Shown here one piece after another: positions 29,867-40,455 of a DNA stretch of 64,000 bases. The first letter of the stretch is position 1. Each line of letters opens with the position of its first letter. Both the position numbers and the translations under genes were made by a program. The stretch comes from Gimesia sp. Its GTDB lineage: Bacteria > Planctomycetota > Planctomycetia > Planctomycetales > Planctomycetaceae. Where the stretch lies: contig NZ_JAVJSQ010000004.1 of assembly GCF_040219335.1 (NCBI RefSeq), positions 310,001 through 374,000 of the forward strand. The letters are read 5' to 3'. The notes under the pieces were generated by a model. It saw nothing but the letters and a program-made list of their open reading frames with translations. It had not been told where the DNA came from and did no database searches.

Positions 29867-32800
29867 ATGTTTCAAAAAGTTACCGATGCCAGCTTCATCA
29901 AAGGTGAACACGAAATCCTCAAATTCTGGGAAGAGAACCAGACGTTTGCCCAGCTCCGCCGGAAGAATCAGGGAAAACCCAAGTGGAGTTTTCTAGACGG
30001 TCCGATGACCGCCAACAACCCGATGGGCGTGCACCATGCCTGGGGAAGAACCTACAAAGACGCCTATCAACGCTATTACGCGATGACGGGCCACGAACTC
30101 CGCTACCAGAACGGCTTTGACTGCCAGGGGCTGTGGGTCGAAGTGGAGGTCGAAAAAGAGCTGGGATATGGTACCAAGCAGGAAATCGTCTCTCACGGGA
30201 TCGATAAATTCGTTAACGAATGTAAAAAGCGGGTACTGAAGTTCGCCGCTCGGCAGACCGAGCAGTCTGTACGACTGGGCTTCTGGATGGACTGGGACAA
30301 TCCGGATCAGTTACGCGATTTGGCACAGTCCGTCGGTGAAGAGACTGAAGTCACCATCACAACACCCAGCGGAAAGCAGGTGACTGACCGGGCAGACATG
30401 CTGGTCTCACGTCTGGGGAATCCGGAATGGGGCGGCAGCTATTTCACCTTCTCGACAGAAAACAATGAAACGATCTGGACCTTCCTCAAGAAGTGCTATG
30501 AACGGGGGAAGGTTTATCGAGGACATGACGTGATGCCCTGGTCGGGACGCGGGGGCAGTGCCTACAGCCAGATGGAAGTAGCCGATGGCCGTAAGCTTTC
30601 CGTCCACAAATCCATCTTCGTCCGCTTCCCGCTCAAAGACCGGGAAAACGAATACCTGCTGATCTGGACCACCACTCCCTGGACTTTGACCAGTAACGTC
30701 GCTGCCGCGATCAACCCCGACCTGGAATACGTCAAACTCAAGGCGAAAAAAGACGATGCGATTTACTACTTCGCCAAGGACAACCTCGAGTACCAGCGAC
30801 TGAGTCGTGAATACAAAGAGGGCTTTGGACGTCCCGAGTGGTCCTGGCCCAAGGATGTTCCCAAACTGAAAACCCTGGCTCAGATCTTCAAAGAGCAGGG
30901 GGGATATGAGATCGTTGACACCATCAAGGGTGCTGAGATGGTAGGCTGGGAATACACTGGTCCTTTCGATAATCTGCCTGCACAGCAGACTCCAGGCGGA
31001 TATCCCAGTGACGACAACCTCCTGGACCAGAGTGGTATTTCCTGCCACAAGGTTGTCGACGGTGGACGCGATTTCAAAGGGAACCCGCATGTGGTCGCCG
31101 GTGAGGGAACCGGGATCGTACATACGGCCCCCGGCTGTGGTGATGTCGACCACCAGCTTGGCAAACAACTCGGGCTGGTCGCGATTGCACCGCTGGGCGA
31201 GGATGGTCGGTTCGAGGAGGGCTTTGGTGAATTCACTGGAATGGAAGCCATCGATCCCGCGACCCCGGAACTGGTCTTCGAAAAGCTGAAAGAAAAAGAA
31301 CTGCTGGTCTCAGTCGAACAATATCCCCACATCTATCCTCATTGCTGGCGGACAGGTGATGAACTGATTTTCCGCCTGGTCGATGAATGGTTCATCAATA
31401 TGGACTGGCGCGAAGAGATCAAAGATATCACCCGCCAAATCGACTGGGTCCCTTCCAGTATCGACGGGGAGCAGCACGAACTCGAATGGCTGACCAACAT
31501 GCGAGACTGGATGGTCTCCAAAAAGCGTTTCTGGGGTCTGGCGCTGCCGATCTGGGTGGACGAGGAAACCGGTGATTTCGAAGTCATTGGATCCCTTGAT
31601 GAACTCAAGGAACGTGCTGTAGAAGGCTGGGAAGCACTCGAGGGACACACGCCACATCGTCCCTGGATCGATCAGGTGAAACTGAAAAACCCCAAGACCG
31701 GCAACCTGATGACCCGTATTCCGGATGTAGGAAATCCCTGGCTGGATGCAGGCATCGTGCCATTCTCTACAATGCATTACAACACGAACCAGGAAGAATG
31801 GGAGAAATGGTATCCGGCTGATCTGGTCACCGAATGTTTCCCTGGTCAGTTCCGTAACTGGTTCTATGCCCTGTTGTCGATGGCCACCATGATGGATGGG
31901 ACTCCTCCATTCAAAACACTGCTGGGATATCGTCTGGTGTTGAATGAGGAAGGCAAACCTATGCACAAATCAGATGGGACCGCCATCTGGTTTGAAGAAG
32001 CAGCCGAGCAGTTGGGCGTCGACACAATGCGCTGGATGTATCTTGCACATAATCCCGCCAGCGATCTGCGTTTTGGCATGCGGAACCCGGACGAGCAGGT
32101 CACGCTGGAGACTCCAGAAGGCCCGATCTCAGAGACTCGCGAAGGAGCACCGACCTGTCTGGTTGAGAGTAAACCCGCCGACGAAATCCGCCGCCAGGTT
32201 TTGATTCCTCTCTGGAACTCCTACGCATTCTTTGTGAACTACGCACGGCTGGATGAATTTGATCCTTCACAGGCTGCCGTTCCTGTTGCAGATCGTCCTG
32301 AAATTGACCGCTGGATTCTGTCCAATCTCCAGGCTCTGCTGGTCTCTGCCAAGACCGAGATCGAAGCCTACAATTATGCTGGCTTCCTCAAGAATGCGAC
32401 AACGTTTATTGACGATCTCTCCAACTGGTATATCCGTCGGAACCGTCGTCGGTTCTGGCGTTCACAGGATGCTAATGACACAGACAAACTGGCTGCCTAC
32501 CAGACTCTTTATGAAGTTCTGGTCACGCTTTCGCAGGCACTGGCTCCGGTCATCCCGTTCCTGACCGAACGCATTTACCAGAACCTGGTAACCAGCTGGG
32601 ATAAGAGTGCCCCCACCAGCGTGCACCTTTGTGATTTCCCCACCTGTGACACTACACTGCTGGATGAGAAACTCAATTTCCGCTCAGCTCAGGCTCAGAT
32701 TATGGTCAAGCTGGGACACAAGCTGCGGGATGAATCGAATCAGCGAGTCCGTCAGCCGCTGGCCGAATTGCGCTATGCCTGTCAAACCCCAGAACAGGCT

Positions 32801-33415
32801 GAAGCGATTGAAAGCCTCGCCAGTACTGTGGAAGAGGAACTGAATATTAAGCAGGTTACCCGTTGTGAAAACCTGGATGAACTGGTCAGCTACACTTATA
32901 AACCGAACCTGAAAACACTGGGTCCCAAATACGGAAAACTGCTCGGGGTGTTGCGTAAGGAACTTCCCGAACTGGGCGATGAGGTTCTGGGACCTCTGAG
33001 ACGCGGTGAATCGGTTTCACTGGAACTGGCGGACAACCAGATCGATCTGGAACCAGACGATGTTCTGGTGGGAACAGAACAGGCTGCTGACTGGGCTAGT
33101 GCCGATGAGCAGGGGATTCAGATTGCGATCTCGACAAAACTCACACCGGAACTGGAGCAGGAAGGGATGGCCCGTGACTTCGTTCGCCAGATTCAACAGC
33201 TTCGCAAAGAGGCCGATCTGGAAATCGAAGATCGGATCATTGTCACATATGATTCGCAGGGGGCAGCAGAGATCGAACAGGCTGTTTCCAACTGGACTGA
33301 TTACATCCTGGGAGAAACCCTTGGAGATCAGATGGATCAGTCACAGAGCCTGACGGATGGCAAAGAAGTCACCATCGGAAATGCGAAGGCCCTGATTACA
33401 ATTCAGAAAGTATAA
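29867..33415 (+). CDS. ileS: isoleucyl-tRNA synthetase, type 2, with altered HIGH motif (GVHH)
   Basis: 1182 residues, much longer than the bacterial type 1 enzyme (about 940) and typical of the eukaryote-like IleRS2. It charges tRNA-Ile with isoleucine. The class I catalytic motifs are unusual: the HIGH position reads G54-V-H-H57 ([10 protein letters not shown]), and the KMSKS position reads P-M-H-K-S at 698-702. The CP1 editing domain spans about 190-420, followed by the Rossmann second half and an anticodon-binding domain with [11 protein letters not shown] near 855. A C-terminal extension resembles DUF5915. It ends at a strong bidirectional terminator. Only one ileS is seen in this window, so another may exist elsewhere. 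Confidence 0.93.
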   Translation: MFQKVTDASFIKGEHEILKFWEENQTFAQLRRKNQGKPKWSFLDGPMTANNPMGVHHAWGRTYKDAYQRYYAMTGHELRYQNGFDCQGLWVEVEVEKELGYGTKQEIVSHGIDKFVNECKKRVLKFAARQTEQSVRLGFWMDWDNPDQLRDLAQSVGEETEVTITTPSGKQVTDRADMLVSRLGNPEWGGSYFTFSTENNETIWTFLKKCYERGKVYRGHDVMPWSGRGGSAYSQMEVADGRKLSVHKSIFVRFPLKDRENEYLLIWTTTPWTLTSNVAAAINPDLEYVKLKAKKDDAIYYFAKDNLEYQRLSREYKEGFGRPEWSWPKDVPKLKTLAQIFKEQGGYEIVDTIKGAEMVGWEYTGPFDNLPAQQTPGGYPSDDNLLDQSGISCHKVVDGGRDFKGNPHVVAGEGTGIVHTAPGCGDVDHQLGKQLGLVAIAPLGEDGRFEEGFGEFTGMEAIDPATPELVFEKLKEKELLVSVEQYPHIYPHCWRTGDELIFRLVDEWFINMDWREEIKDITRQIDWVPSSIDGEQHELEWLTNMRDWMVSKKRFWGLALPIWVDEETGDFEVIGSLDELKERAVEGWEALEGHTPHRPWIDQVKLKNPKTGNLMTRIPDVGNPWLDAGIVPFSTMHYNTNQEEWEKWYPADLVTECFPGQFRNWFYALLSMATMMDGTPPFKTLLGYRLVLNEEGKPMHKSDGTAIWFEEAAEQLGVDTMRWMYLAHNPASDLRFGMRNPDEQVTLETPEGPISETREGAPTCLVESKPADEIRRQVLIPLWNSYAFFVNYARLDEFDPSQAAVPVADRPEIDRWILSNLQALLVSAKTEIEAYNYAGFLKNATTFIDDLSNWYIRRNRRRFWRSQDANDTDKLAAYQTLYEVLVTLSQALAPVIPFLTERIYQNLVTSWDKSAPTSVHLCDFPTCDTTLLDEKLNFRSAQAQIMVKLGHKLRDESNQRVRQPLAELRYACQTPEQAEAIESLASTVEEELNIKQVTRCENLDELVSYTYKPNLKTLGPKYGKLLGVLRKELPELGDEVLGPLRRGESVSLELADNQIDLEPDDVLVGTEQAADWASADEQGIQIAISTKLTPELEQEGMARDFVRQIQQLRKEADLEIEDRIIVTYDSQGAAEIEQAVSNWTDYILGETLGDQMDQSQSLTDGKEVTIGNAKALITIQKV

Positions 33416-33426
33416 GTCAGCAAAAT

Positions 33427-33473
33427 AAAAGGAGTGTCAACGAGAAACCCATTTCACGTTGACACTCCTTTTT
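33427..33473. terminator. Bidirectional terminator between ileS and sulfatase gene
   Basis: A perfect 16-bp stem (33427-33442 with 33457-33472), loop of 14 bases, A-run on the left side and T-run on the right, so it can serve both converging genes. Confidence 0.9.
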
Positions 33474-33481
33474 CGACTTAT

Positions 33482-35380
33482 TTACTTGTTCTGTTCCTGT
33501 TGTTCCTGAAGCCGTTCGACCAGTCGTCCCACATAGCTTTGCAGACGACGATTAACCTGATCATTCTTCACAGGCAGCTTATCGATCTGGTCCTTCACAG
33601 CAGCGACCTTTTTGGGTCCCAGCTTATCCAGTCCATTCAGCGCCAGCATCGCGACATAGAGTCCATCTTTCTTCTGATTCGCGAGGGAAATCAGTTTATC
33701 GACGCCGGCGTTGACATCCTGCTGATTACCATAACGTCCCAGAGCCTCTGCGGCGATACACCGAACAGACTTCGATGAATCCTGCAATGCGGCTCGTAAC
33801 TGCGGTGCGGCCTGTTGTACTGCCTGTCTGCCTCGAATCAGAAAGCCCATGGCGGCCCAGTATCGAACGACATCATTCTCATCTTTGAGGCCAGCCAGCA
33901 ACTCTGCCTGCGCATTCATTTTTTGCGATGAGGCCAGATCCGCCATCGATAGAACTTCGGGCAGAGGATAAAACTCGGAATTATGTCCGATCAGATAGGG
34001 TGCCTTCCCATCAGCCAGTCGATGAATTTCAGCTTCCGGCATGAAGCCCAGATCACGGATTGCCAGCAGTTTCTGCTGCTGTGCTTTGCGGAGTTCATTC
34101 AAGACTTCCCGGTGCTCGTCAGAATCGACCAGGTTTTTGACTTCATCCTGATCATTCTGCAGATCGTAAAGCTCTTCAGATGGCTTCGTTTCCCAGAAAT
34201 ATGTTTGAGGTGGCACAAGTTCGCCCGCATCATACATGCGTTTCCAGACCTGAGTGGTCGGAGTCTGGAACATATAATTCAGGTACTGGCCATATTCCTT
34301 GTGTGGCATATAGTTGCGGATGTAAACATAACGCTTGTTACGCACAGAACGTACAAGATCGTAGCGTTCATCCATTCTGCCCCGAAACCCGAACAGGTAA
34401 TCCTGTGGCTTGGTTTGATGTTGTCCCAGGAAAGCAAATCCCTGCATATGTTCGGGGGGCTCAATTCCAGCCAGGCTTAACAAGGTGGGTGCAAAATCAA
34501 CAAAGCTGACCAGCCGATCTGACTCTCCATCAGTCCGATAATCGGAAGAAGCCAGACTGCGGAACTTAGGAGGAATGTAGATCACCAGTGGCACCTGCAG
34601 CCCCGAATTATAGGGCCAGCGTTTGCTGCGGGGCATTCCGGAACCATGGTCGCCGTAATAAAAGATAATTGTATCATCGGTCAGACCGGCTTCTGCCAGT
34701 TCCTTGAGATTTTTCCCCACCAGCGCGTCCATTTCCGTTATACGATCGTAGTATTGCGCCCAGTCGTGACGCACTTCCGGCGTATCCGGATGATAGGCAG
34801 GGACTCGTGCTTTCGCGGGATCGTGAACCAGCGTATGGGGCCGGTTTCGGATTTTACTCTCATGACTGATGGTGTGATTAAAGACGGCAAAGAAAGGTTG
34901 TCCGGGCTTACGATTTTTCCAGTGTGCCTTCCGGCTGGATTCGTCCCAGATCTTTCCCACAGATTCGACGTTATAATCTTCCTTGCTGTTATTGGTGCAG
35001 TAATAACCGGCTTTACGCAGGTACTGTGGATACATCAGAAACTGTTTCGGAAGCTTGACCATACTTCGCATATGTTCTGCCCCCAGGCAAGTCGGATACA
35101 TCCCGGTTATCAGCGTGGTCCGGGCTGGAGCGCAGACCGGGGCATTCGACCAGCAATTGAGATAGATCGTTCCCCGCGAAGCGAGTTTATCGATATGGGG
35201 AGTTTCCGCGTATTCATCCCCATAACAGCCGAGGTGGGGACCATTGTCTTCACTGGTAATCCACAATACGTTGGGGCGGACTGTGTTAGAATCCGCTGCA
35301 GATAACGTGGTGACGGACCCCAAAACCAGAGCCAGCACCAACGCATTGATTATCATTTGCTGAGCACTTCTAAGCTGCAT
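33482..35380 (-). CDS. secreted arylsulfatase-family hydrolase with HEAT-like C-terminus
   Basis: 632 residues from the ATG at 35380; a TTG at 35395 is open but less likely. The signal peptide ends near LSAAD. The S1 sulfatase core begins PNVLWITSEDNGP. The formylglycine site is C83 in CAPAR (C-x-P-x-R), metal ligands include DHG in YYGDHGSGMPR near 243, and LYDLQNDQDEV near 407 closes the core. The final 150 residues contain alpha-helical repeats (RYWAAMGFLIRG, VRCIAAEALGRYG) like HEAT/PBS-lyase repeats, an addition not in classic sulfatases. The likely substrate is a sulfated polysaccharide; no anaerobic maturase is nearby. Confidence 0.88.
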   Translation of the reverse strand: MQLRSAQQMIINALVLALVLGSVTTLSAADSNTVRPNVLWITSEDNGPHLGCYGDEYAETPHIDKLASRGTIYLNCWSNAPVCAPARTTLITGMYPTCLGAEHMRSMVKLPKQFLMYPQYLRKAGYYCTNNSKEDYNVESVGKIWDESSRKAHWKNRKPGQPFFAVFNHTISHESKIRNRPHTLVHDPAKARVPAYHPDTPEVRHDWAQYYDRITEMDALVGKNLKELAEAGLTDDTIIFYYGDHGSGMPRSKRWPYNSGLQVPLVIYIPPKFRSLASSDYRTDGESDRLVSFVDFAPTLLSLAGIEPPEHMQGFAFLGQHQTKPQDYLFGFRGRMDERYDLVRSVRNKRYVYIRNYMPHKEYGQYLNYMFQTPTTQVWKRMYDAGELVPPQTYFWETKPSEELYDLQNDQDEVKNLVDSDEHREVLNELRKAQQQKLLAIRDLGFMPEAEIHRLADGKAPYLIGHNSEFYPLPEVLSMADLASSQKMNAQAELLAGLKDENDVVRYWAAMGFLIRGRQAVQQAAPQLRAALQDSSKSVRCIAAEALGRYGNQQDVNAGVDKLISLANQKKDGLYVAMLALNGLDKLGPKKVAAVKDQIDKLPVKNDQVNRRLQSYVGRLVERLQEQQEQNK

Positions 35381-35488
35381 TGATCTCACTTTCAATTCTA
35401 AACCGATAAAACAGACTCCCCACCTTCAGAGAGCCTGTGAATTCTTTTCTTACTGAGTTAAGTAAGATATCACGATAAAGACTGCCGA

Positions 35489-37057
35489 CTACTGACCACG
35501 TACATCGTAGCAGAGCAGTAGATCCTGATCGCGCAGAAAAAGCTTACCGTCAGCGACGACTGGATGCGGCCAGGCAGGCTTTCCAGTCCGTTGCGGCTGA
35601 TCAAAGCGGCCTTTTTCCACATATGCTTTGGGGTTCACCTCGATAAGGGCGATGGGACCTTTCTCACTACGCATGTAAATATGGCCGTCGGCACAGGTCA
35701 GAGCCCCTTTTCCTACTGAACGGTCCTGCCAGACGGTTTCACCATTCCTGAGATTAATACATGTAAGAACGCCTGGATCGCTCGAACCATATAGATAACC
35801 GTCGATCTGGACCATTCCACCATGATGATTTTTCATGTCGGGTGTAAAGAAACCCAACTGCGCAGTGACCCGATTCTGGGCAGCAGATAACTTCAGCAGA
35901 GCCCCTCCAGTTCCATAGCCTGAAGCATAGAACACAGAACTCATCTCAGGATAAAACACAGGTGCAGAACAATTCGCAGTCTTATTCGCCGCCCGATCAT
36001 TGCCCCAGAGAGGCGTTCCGTTTTCGGCTGCAATTCCCATGACTCCTGAGTGGGTGAAATTCACGTATTGTGCGACTCCTCCGACATCAATTTTGATCGG
36101 TGAAGCGTATCCAGCCTGTGGATTGGAGGGCACTGCCGATTTCCAGATCAAACTGCCATCCTGCTTCTTCAGTGCAACCATGGTCGCGCCCTGTCCTCCC
36201 GGTGTGCAGATCAGCTTATCGCCATCGATGAGAGGGGATTCACTGATCCCCCAGACGATATTTCTGGCTGAAAACTCCTGCAGAATATTCTTTGACCACT
36301 CGAGGTTTCCATCCCGTACGGAGAGGCAGGCAAGATTCCCATTCGCTCCCAGGGCGTAAACCAGGTTGCCATCAATAGTCGGAGTGGAGCGTGGTCCATT
36401 CCCCTGATTATTCTGAAAGATCGGTCCATTGGGCTGCGACCAGACAATTTCCCCCGTATTCAGATCGATAGCAAACACTGTCTCTTCGTTGGCTTTGGTT
36501 CCCATGGTAAAAACCAGATTGCCACTGAGTGAGACGGAAGAATATCCTTCGCCCAGCCCGCGAGCAGTCCATAGAAGTTTGGGTGGGTTTTGGCTCCAAT
36601 CCTTCATCAGCCCAGTCTCTGTGGAAATATTAGCTCGGTTCGGACCTCGAAACTGCGTCCATCCCTGATTTCCTGCAGGACTGGCGTCAGAAGCAGCTGC
36701 CTTCTGACTGGTTTTCATTTCTTTACGGGGACGTTCCACCGGGGGTTTTGTTTTGGGTTCCAGAGACTCTCGAACTGAAAAACGAGTAATCTTGCCAGAA
36801 CTGTCAGTAAAAACGGTGGCTCGCTGTCCTGTTTTGAACTGATCAAAGGCGGCATTTTTCCCGTTGAAAGTAATCGGAATCGAAGCAGGGACGGTAAAAC
36901 TTTTTTCTTTTCCACCCGAAGTTTTGATTACCACCTGTTGTTGATCAGCAGAGATCGACTGGATTTCCCCACTGAAAATCGCTGCAGCAACCCGAGATTC
37001 CAGCAACATCAAATTGAACAGACAACACACCAGACTAAACAGACAGATCGATCGCAT
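35489..37057 (-). CDS. secreted PQQ-like beta-propeller repeat protein
   Basis: 522 residues from the ATG at 37057, which has AGAGG 7 bases upstream and begins a good signal peptide (to about VAAA). A longer frame to 37219 is open but has no ribosome-binding site. Residues 30-95 form a small beta domain (SGEIQSISADQQQV), followed by a basic linker. The propeller starts at WTQFRGPNRANIS with blades such as VFAIDLNTGEIVWS, ACLSVRDGNLEWS and VALKKQDGSLIW. PQQ-enzyme catalytic residues are not apparent, so it is a propeller scaffold of unknown role. A paralogue is encoded at 39000-40400. Confidence 0.85.
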   Translation of the reverse strand: MRSICLFSLVCCLFNLMLLESRVAAAIFSGEIQSISADQQQVVIKTSGGKEKSFTVPASIPITFNGKNAAFDQFKTGQRATVFTDSSGKITRFSVRESLEPKTKPPVERPRKEMKTSQKAAASDASPAGNQGWTQFRGPNRANISTETGLMKDWSQNPPKLLWTARGLGEGYSSVSLSGNLVFTMGTKANEETVFAIDLNTGEIVWSQPNGPIFQNNQGNGPRSTPTIDGNLVYALGANGNLACLSVRDGNLEWSKNILQEFSARNIVWGISESPLIDGDKLICTPGGQGATMVALKKQDGSLIWKSAVPSNPQAGYASPIKIDVGGVAQYVNFTHSGVMGIAAENGTPLWGNDRAANKTANCSAPVFYPEMSSVFYASGYGTGGALLKLSAAQNRVTAQLGFFTPDMKNHHGGMVQIDGYLYGSSDPGVLTCINLRNGETVWQDRSVGKGALTCADGHIYMRSEKGPIALIEVNPKAYVEKGRFDQPQRTGKPAWPHPVVADGKLFLRDQDLLLCYDVRGQ

Positions 37058-37236
37058 GAGAAACCTCTTTGAATCGGGAGAAAGCGTCTGACTTCCGTTT
37101 GCACTGCTGACCAGCAGGCAGGATCTTGTATCGATTGTACTGAAATTAATTCTCGGTATGAAGCAGGAAAGCAGATTTGTCCATGAATGGCAGCCTTTTC
37201 TGACGGCCCTGTAGGGCACAGAACAAATGGTCCCTT

Positions 37237-38298
37237 TCAGTCAGCAGGTTTACCCGAAGCAGGCGCTATCTGCAGTAAAAGATCAGCAACAACAGGGCGA
37301 TGATCCGAGTACCAGGTCCAGCGATTTTCAGAAGAACTTACCTGGAAAAACGAATTGACCCAGATCCCATCCAGATCCAGTACAGGCAAGGGCAGAGGCC
37401 AGGTCGCATTATAACCCTCACCGGCATCTTCGAATGAGTTTCGACAGAGTTTCCGCAGTGGATTGAAATGGACGGAGTCTGCGGGAGTATTGAAATCTCC
37501 CAGTATTAAAACAGGATTTTCTTTCTGCTGGGCAACTTCCTCTGCGAGCTTCTGCAGTGCCTCTTTGCGGGATCTGAGAATATCGCTGTTGATATCCACC
37601 AAGTAAACCACAAAAGCTTCTGAAACCGGGGAAGCCCCAGACTGCGACACATCAGCCTTAAGATTAATTTTGAGATAACGCCCCATCCAGCCGAAGTTCC
37701 CGGATTCGCTCGCGGTCGTGGGGAGGCGAGACAAGAGCATAAAACCATTTTTTCCAGCTTGAAAACGGTACCCCGGAAATGTGTTTTTCCAGAACTCCTG
37801 ATCCGTGGATGAATAAGATTCTGCTTCCACTAATGCCACCAGATCTGCATCAATCCGTTTGATCTCCTGAACCATATTTTCAATGCTCCAGAGCTGATCT
37901 CCAACATTCCAGAACAGTACACGCAAAGGCATTGAATCCGCTTCCAGCACATGCTTCGGAGTGTGATGCTTCTGAAACTGTTTCTGATAGCACCACGCGC
38001 CGGTTAGTGCACCCATCAAGAGCCAGATCAGAGCCAGACGGTACCAACGAATCCAGAGAGTCAGTAGAGAAAGAAAGACCGCCCCTGTGCTTATCAGAAT
38101 CAGGGGAGAGATATAGAAAATCAGAGTAGAAATCGTCCCCCCCGAGTCCCGGACTGTCAGGCGTACGATCAAGGCTAAAACCCAACAGACTGACATGACA
38201 ACAGCCAGAGGTTTCATCAGCCATATTCCCCTGCGGGCTGGTCTCCCAGGCTCTGACTGACCTTCACCATCTTGCTCAACGAGCTTTTCTGAGTTCAT
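37237..38298 (-). CDS. membrane-anchored endonuclease/exonuclease/phosphatase (EEP) family protein
   Basis: 353 residues. Three transmembrane helices are predicted at about 26-48, 58-82 and 85-100, then the EEP domain. Its motifs are VLFWNVGDQ near 127, LVALVEAES near 154 (metal-binding Glu), LILGDFNTP near 254 (the DxN pair) and YSDHRPVVADL near 332 (catalytic Asp-His). The domain would face the outside. EEP proteins cleave phosphodiesters in nucleic acids or lipids; the substrate is unknown. Confidence 0.82.
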   Translation of the reverse strand: MNSEKLVEQDGEGQSEPGRPARRGIWLMKPLAVVMSVCWVLALIVRLTVRDSGGTISTLIFYISPLILISTGAVFLSLLTLWIRWYRLALIWLLMGALTGAWCYQKQFQKHHTPKHVLEADSMPLRVLFWNVGDQLWSIENMVQEIKRIDADLVALVEAESYSSTDQEFWKNTFPGYRFQAGKNGFMLLSRLPTTASESGNFGWMGRYLKINLKADVSQSGASPVSEAFVVYLVDINSDILRSRKEALQKLAEEVAQQKENPVLILGDFNTPADSVHFNPLRKLCRNSFEDAGEGYNATWPLPLPVLDLDGIWVNSFFQVSSSENRWTWYSDHRPVVADLLLQIAPASGKPAD

Positions 38299-38465
38299 GT
38301 TTACCTGTTATTCCTGACAACACCAATAGATCGGAAAACAAATTCAACTGATTCTGTAATTCTGATTCTGGATGAATTCCCTGGAAATATGTTATTATCA
38401 CGCAACAGATGACATCATGTAACGTGTCAACTTCGACCTTTTTGTACCAGAGGGATTATTACAAG

Positions 38466-38933
38466 ATGAGCCAAACCCCCGAAGAGCGAATTCAGGAACT
38501 GGGCCAGACTCTGCCAACTCCGCCAAAGGCTGTAGGATCATACATTCCCGCCACCCAGTTTGGAAATGTGATTGTCACCAGCGGTCAGCTTCCTTTTATT
38601 GGTTCAGATCTGATGTTCAAAGGGAAAATCGGTGGGGACCATCTACATGAAGATGACGGGGCCAATGCTGCCTGCCTGTGCCTGATGAACGCCCTGGCGC
38701 AGGTTAAAGCCGTGGCGGGAGAACTCTCCCGAGTCAAACGAATCATTCGCCTGGAAGGCTATGTCCATTCTGCACCGGGTTTTGATCGTCAGCCTTATGT
38801 TTTGAATGCCGCCTCTCAGCTTCTGACCGATATTTTCGGTGATCAAGGCAAGCACACACGTGTCGCTCTGGGGATTGCGGAGATGCCCCTGGAAGCTGCG
38901 GTGCAACTGGCGCTCTGGGTTGAAATCGAATAA
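38466..38933 (+). CDS. RidA family (YjgF/YER057c/UK114) protein
   Basis: 155 residues from the ATG at 38466, chosen because GAGGG lies about 11 bases upstream; a longer frame from 38409 has no ribosome-binding site. The core shows TSGQLPF near 38, CLMNALAQVKAV near 75, and TRVALGIAEMPLEAAVQLALWVEIE (split by function: the Arg of the imine-binding pocket and the Glu-rich end). RidA proteins hydrolyse reactive enamine/imine intermediates such as 2-aminoacrylate. This one belongs to a Rid subgroup, longer at the N-terminus than archetypal RidA (about 130 residues). It may share a transcript with the next gene, 66 bases downstream. Confidence 0.85.
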   Translation: MSQTPEERIQELGQTLPTPPKAVGSYIPATQFGNVIVTSGQLPFIGSDLMFKGKIGGDHLHEDDGANAACLCLMNALAQVKAVAGELSRVKRIIRLEGYVHSAPGFDRQPYVLNAASQLLTDIFGDQGKHTRVALGIAEMPLEAAVQLALWVEIE

Positions 38934-38999
38934 TCCCCTCAATCTTTTGACCGCCTGCCCGAATGAAGTTCAGTGCGATTGCTAAATGGAGTGAGCACA

Positions 39000-40400
39000 A
39001 TGCCACGAACTGATATCGATTTTTCTTTCCGAAAGTCTGTTCCCACTTACTGGTTCCTGAAGTGGGGAGGGTTGCTGCTGCTCTGGACACTATCTTTGCC
39101 GGGGCCCTTGTCTGCACAGTTACCCAAAATCTCGCCAGGCACAGCCAAAAAACAGGATAGTCAGTCTCGAGAGGAGCCAGACAGCCGCGATTCTGCAACT
39201 ACAGAGCAGGGGAGTTGGACCTCGTTTCTGGGAAATCAGCGAAATGGGATATCCGACGAAACCGGACTGAATGTGAACTGGAATGCGCACAAACCGTCTG
39301 TCCTGTGGCGGGAACCGCTGGGAGGTGGATACTCATCCATAGTGATCGCCGACGGGAAACTCTGGACGATGGCGACCCACCTCAATCATGATTACATCAT
39401 TTGTCTCGATGCCCTGTCTGGTAAGAAGCTCTGGTCAACTCGAGGTGCCCCCACCTACCTGGATCATCAGCGTCAGGCCCGAGGACCGCGGTCTACACCT
39501 ACCTGGCATGCAGGAAAACTCTACTGCCTGCTGCCTGCCGGTGATCTTCTCTGCCTGACCGCAGACACAGGGCGCATTCTCTGGAAAATCAATATATTTG
39601 ATATCAGTGGTGCGCCGCGACAGGAGCAGAAAACCATCTATTACTGGGGGATGTCTGCTTCACCTCTGATAGAGGGGGATCTGGTCATCCTTCAGCCGGG
39701 CGGATCTGCCAATAATTCGGTGATCGCCGTCCACAAGGACACAGGCAAGCTGGTCTGGTCTGCTGGAACTGACCCGCCGGGCTATGCTTCCCCCATCGTG
39801 ATTGAAGCCGAAAACCAGCGACAGATTATCGTTCCCACTGGACAATCCATTCTCTCCCTAAATCCGAAAGAAGGTAGCCTGCTGTGGCGGGTTGTTTGGG
39901 GAAACAAATACAACTGCAACTGTGCCACTCCCGTCTGGAATGAAGATTCCCTGTTTATCTCTTCCGCGTATGGGACAGGCAGTATGCGGTTTGCTCTGAT
40001 TCTACAGAACGAGGAACTCCGCCCCATCTCGCGGTGGAAGAACCTGTCCATGCAGAATCAGTTTGCCACCAGCATTATCAAAGATGGGTATATCTATGGT
40101 CCCCACGGAGATCTGGCGACAGTCACGTATCGCTGCCTGGATCTGCAGCGAGGGGAGGTGCAGTGGAAATCACGGCGAGTGGGAAAATGCACCCAGATCG
40201 CAGCTCAGGGTCATTTAATCTGTCTGACAGAGCAGGGAACCCTGGTGCTGATCGAAGCGAATCCCACCGAATATCGGGAAAAAGGGAAATTGACCGGCTT
40301 ACTGGAATTCAAAGCCTGGGCTCATCCGGCACTCGCAAATCACAGACTCTATCTGCGTGATGAAAAACGAATTCTATGCCTGGATCTGAAAGAAAAATAG
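39000..40400 (+). CDS. PQQ-like beta-propeller repeat protein
   Basis: 466 residues from the ATG at 39000, with GGAG at 38988-38991; GTGs at 38973 and 38991 are in frame but poorer. A signal anchor lies at about 18-43 (FLKWGGLLLLWTL). The propeller begins WTSFLGNQRNGIS, with blades IICLDALSGKKLWS, LLCLTADTGRILWK and VIAVHKDTGKLVWS. It resembles the protein at 35489-37057 in repeat order, so the two are paralogues. No metal or PQQ site is recognisable; the function is unknown. Confidence 0.85.
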   Translation: MPRTDIDFSFRKSVPTYWFLKWGGLLLLWTLSLPGPLSAQLPKISPGTAKKQDSQSREEPDSRDSATTEQGSWTSFLGNQRNGISDETGLNVNWNAHKPSVLWREPLGGGYSSIVIADGKLWTMATHLNHDYIICLDALSGKKLWSTRGAPTYLDHQRQARGPRSTPTWHAGKLYCLLPAGDLLCLTADTGRILWKINIFDISGAPRQEQKTIYYWGMSASPLIEGDLVILQPGGSANNSVIAVHKDTGKLVWSAGTDPPGYASPIVIEAENQRQIIVPTGQSILSLNPKEGSLLWRVVWGNKYNCNCATPVWNEDSLFISSAYGTGSMRFALILQNEELRPISRWKNLSMQNQFATSIIKDGYIYGPHGDLATVTYRCLDLQRGEVQWKSRRVGKCTQIAAQGHLICLTEQGTLVLIEANPTEYREKGKLTGLLEFKAWAHPALANHRLYLRDEKRILCLDLKEK

Positions 40401-40455
40401 CCGCGAGGAATCAGGCATCCTTCACGGCAATGTAATGTCACGCGGTAAATTTAAC

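Noticed and set aside
30407..31168. 253-residue minus-strand frame inside ileS
   Set aside because: Antisense shadow of a well-conserved gene, no ribosome-binding site, no recognisable motif.
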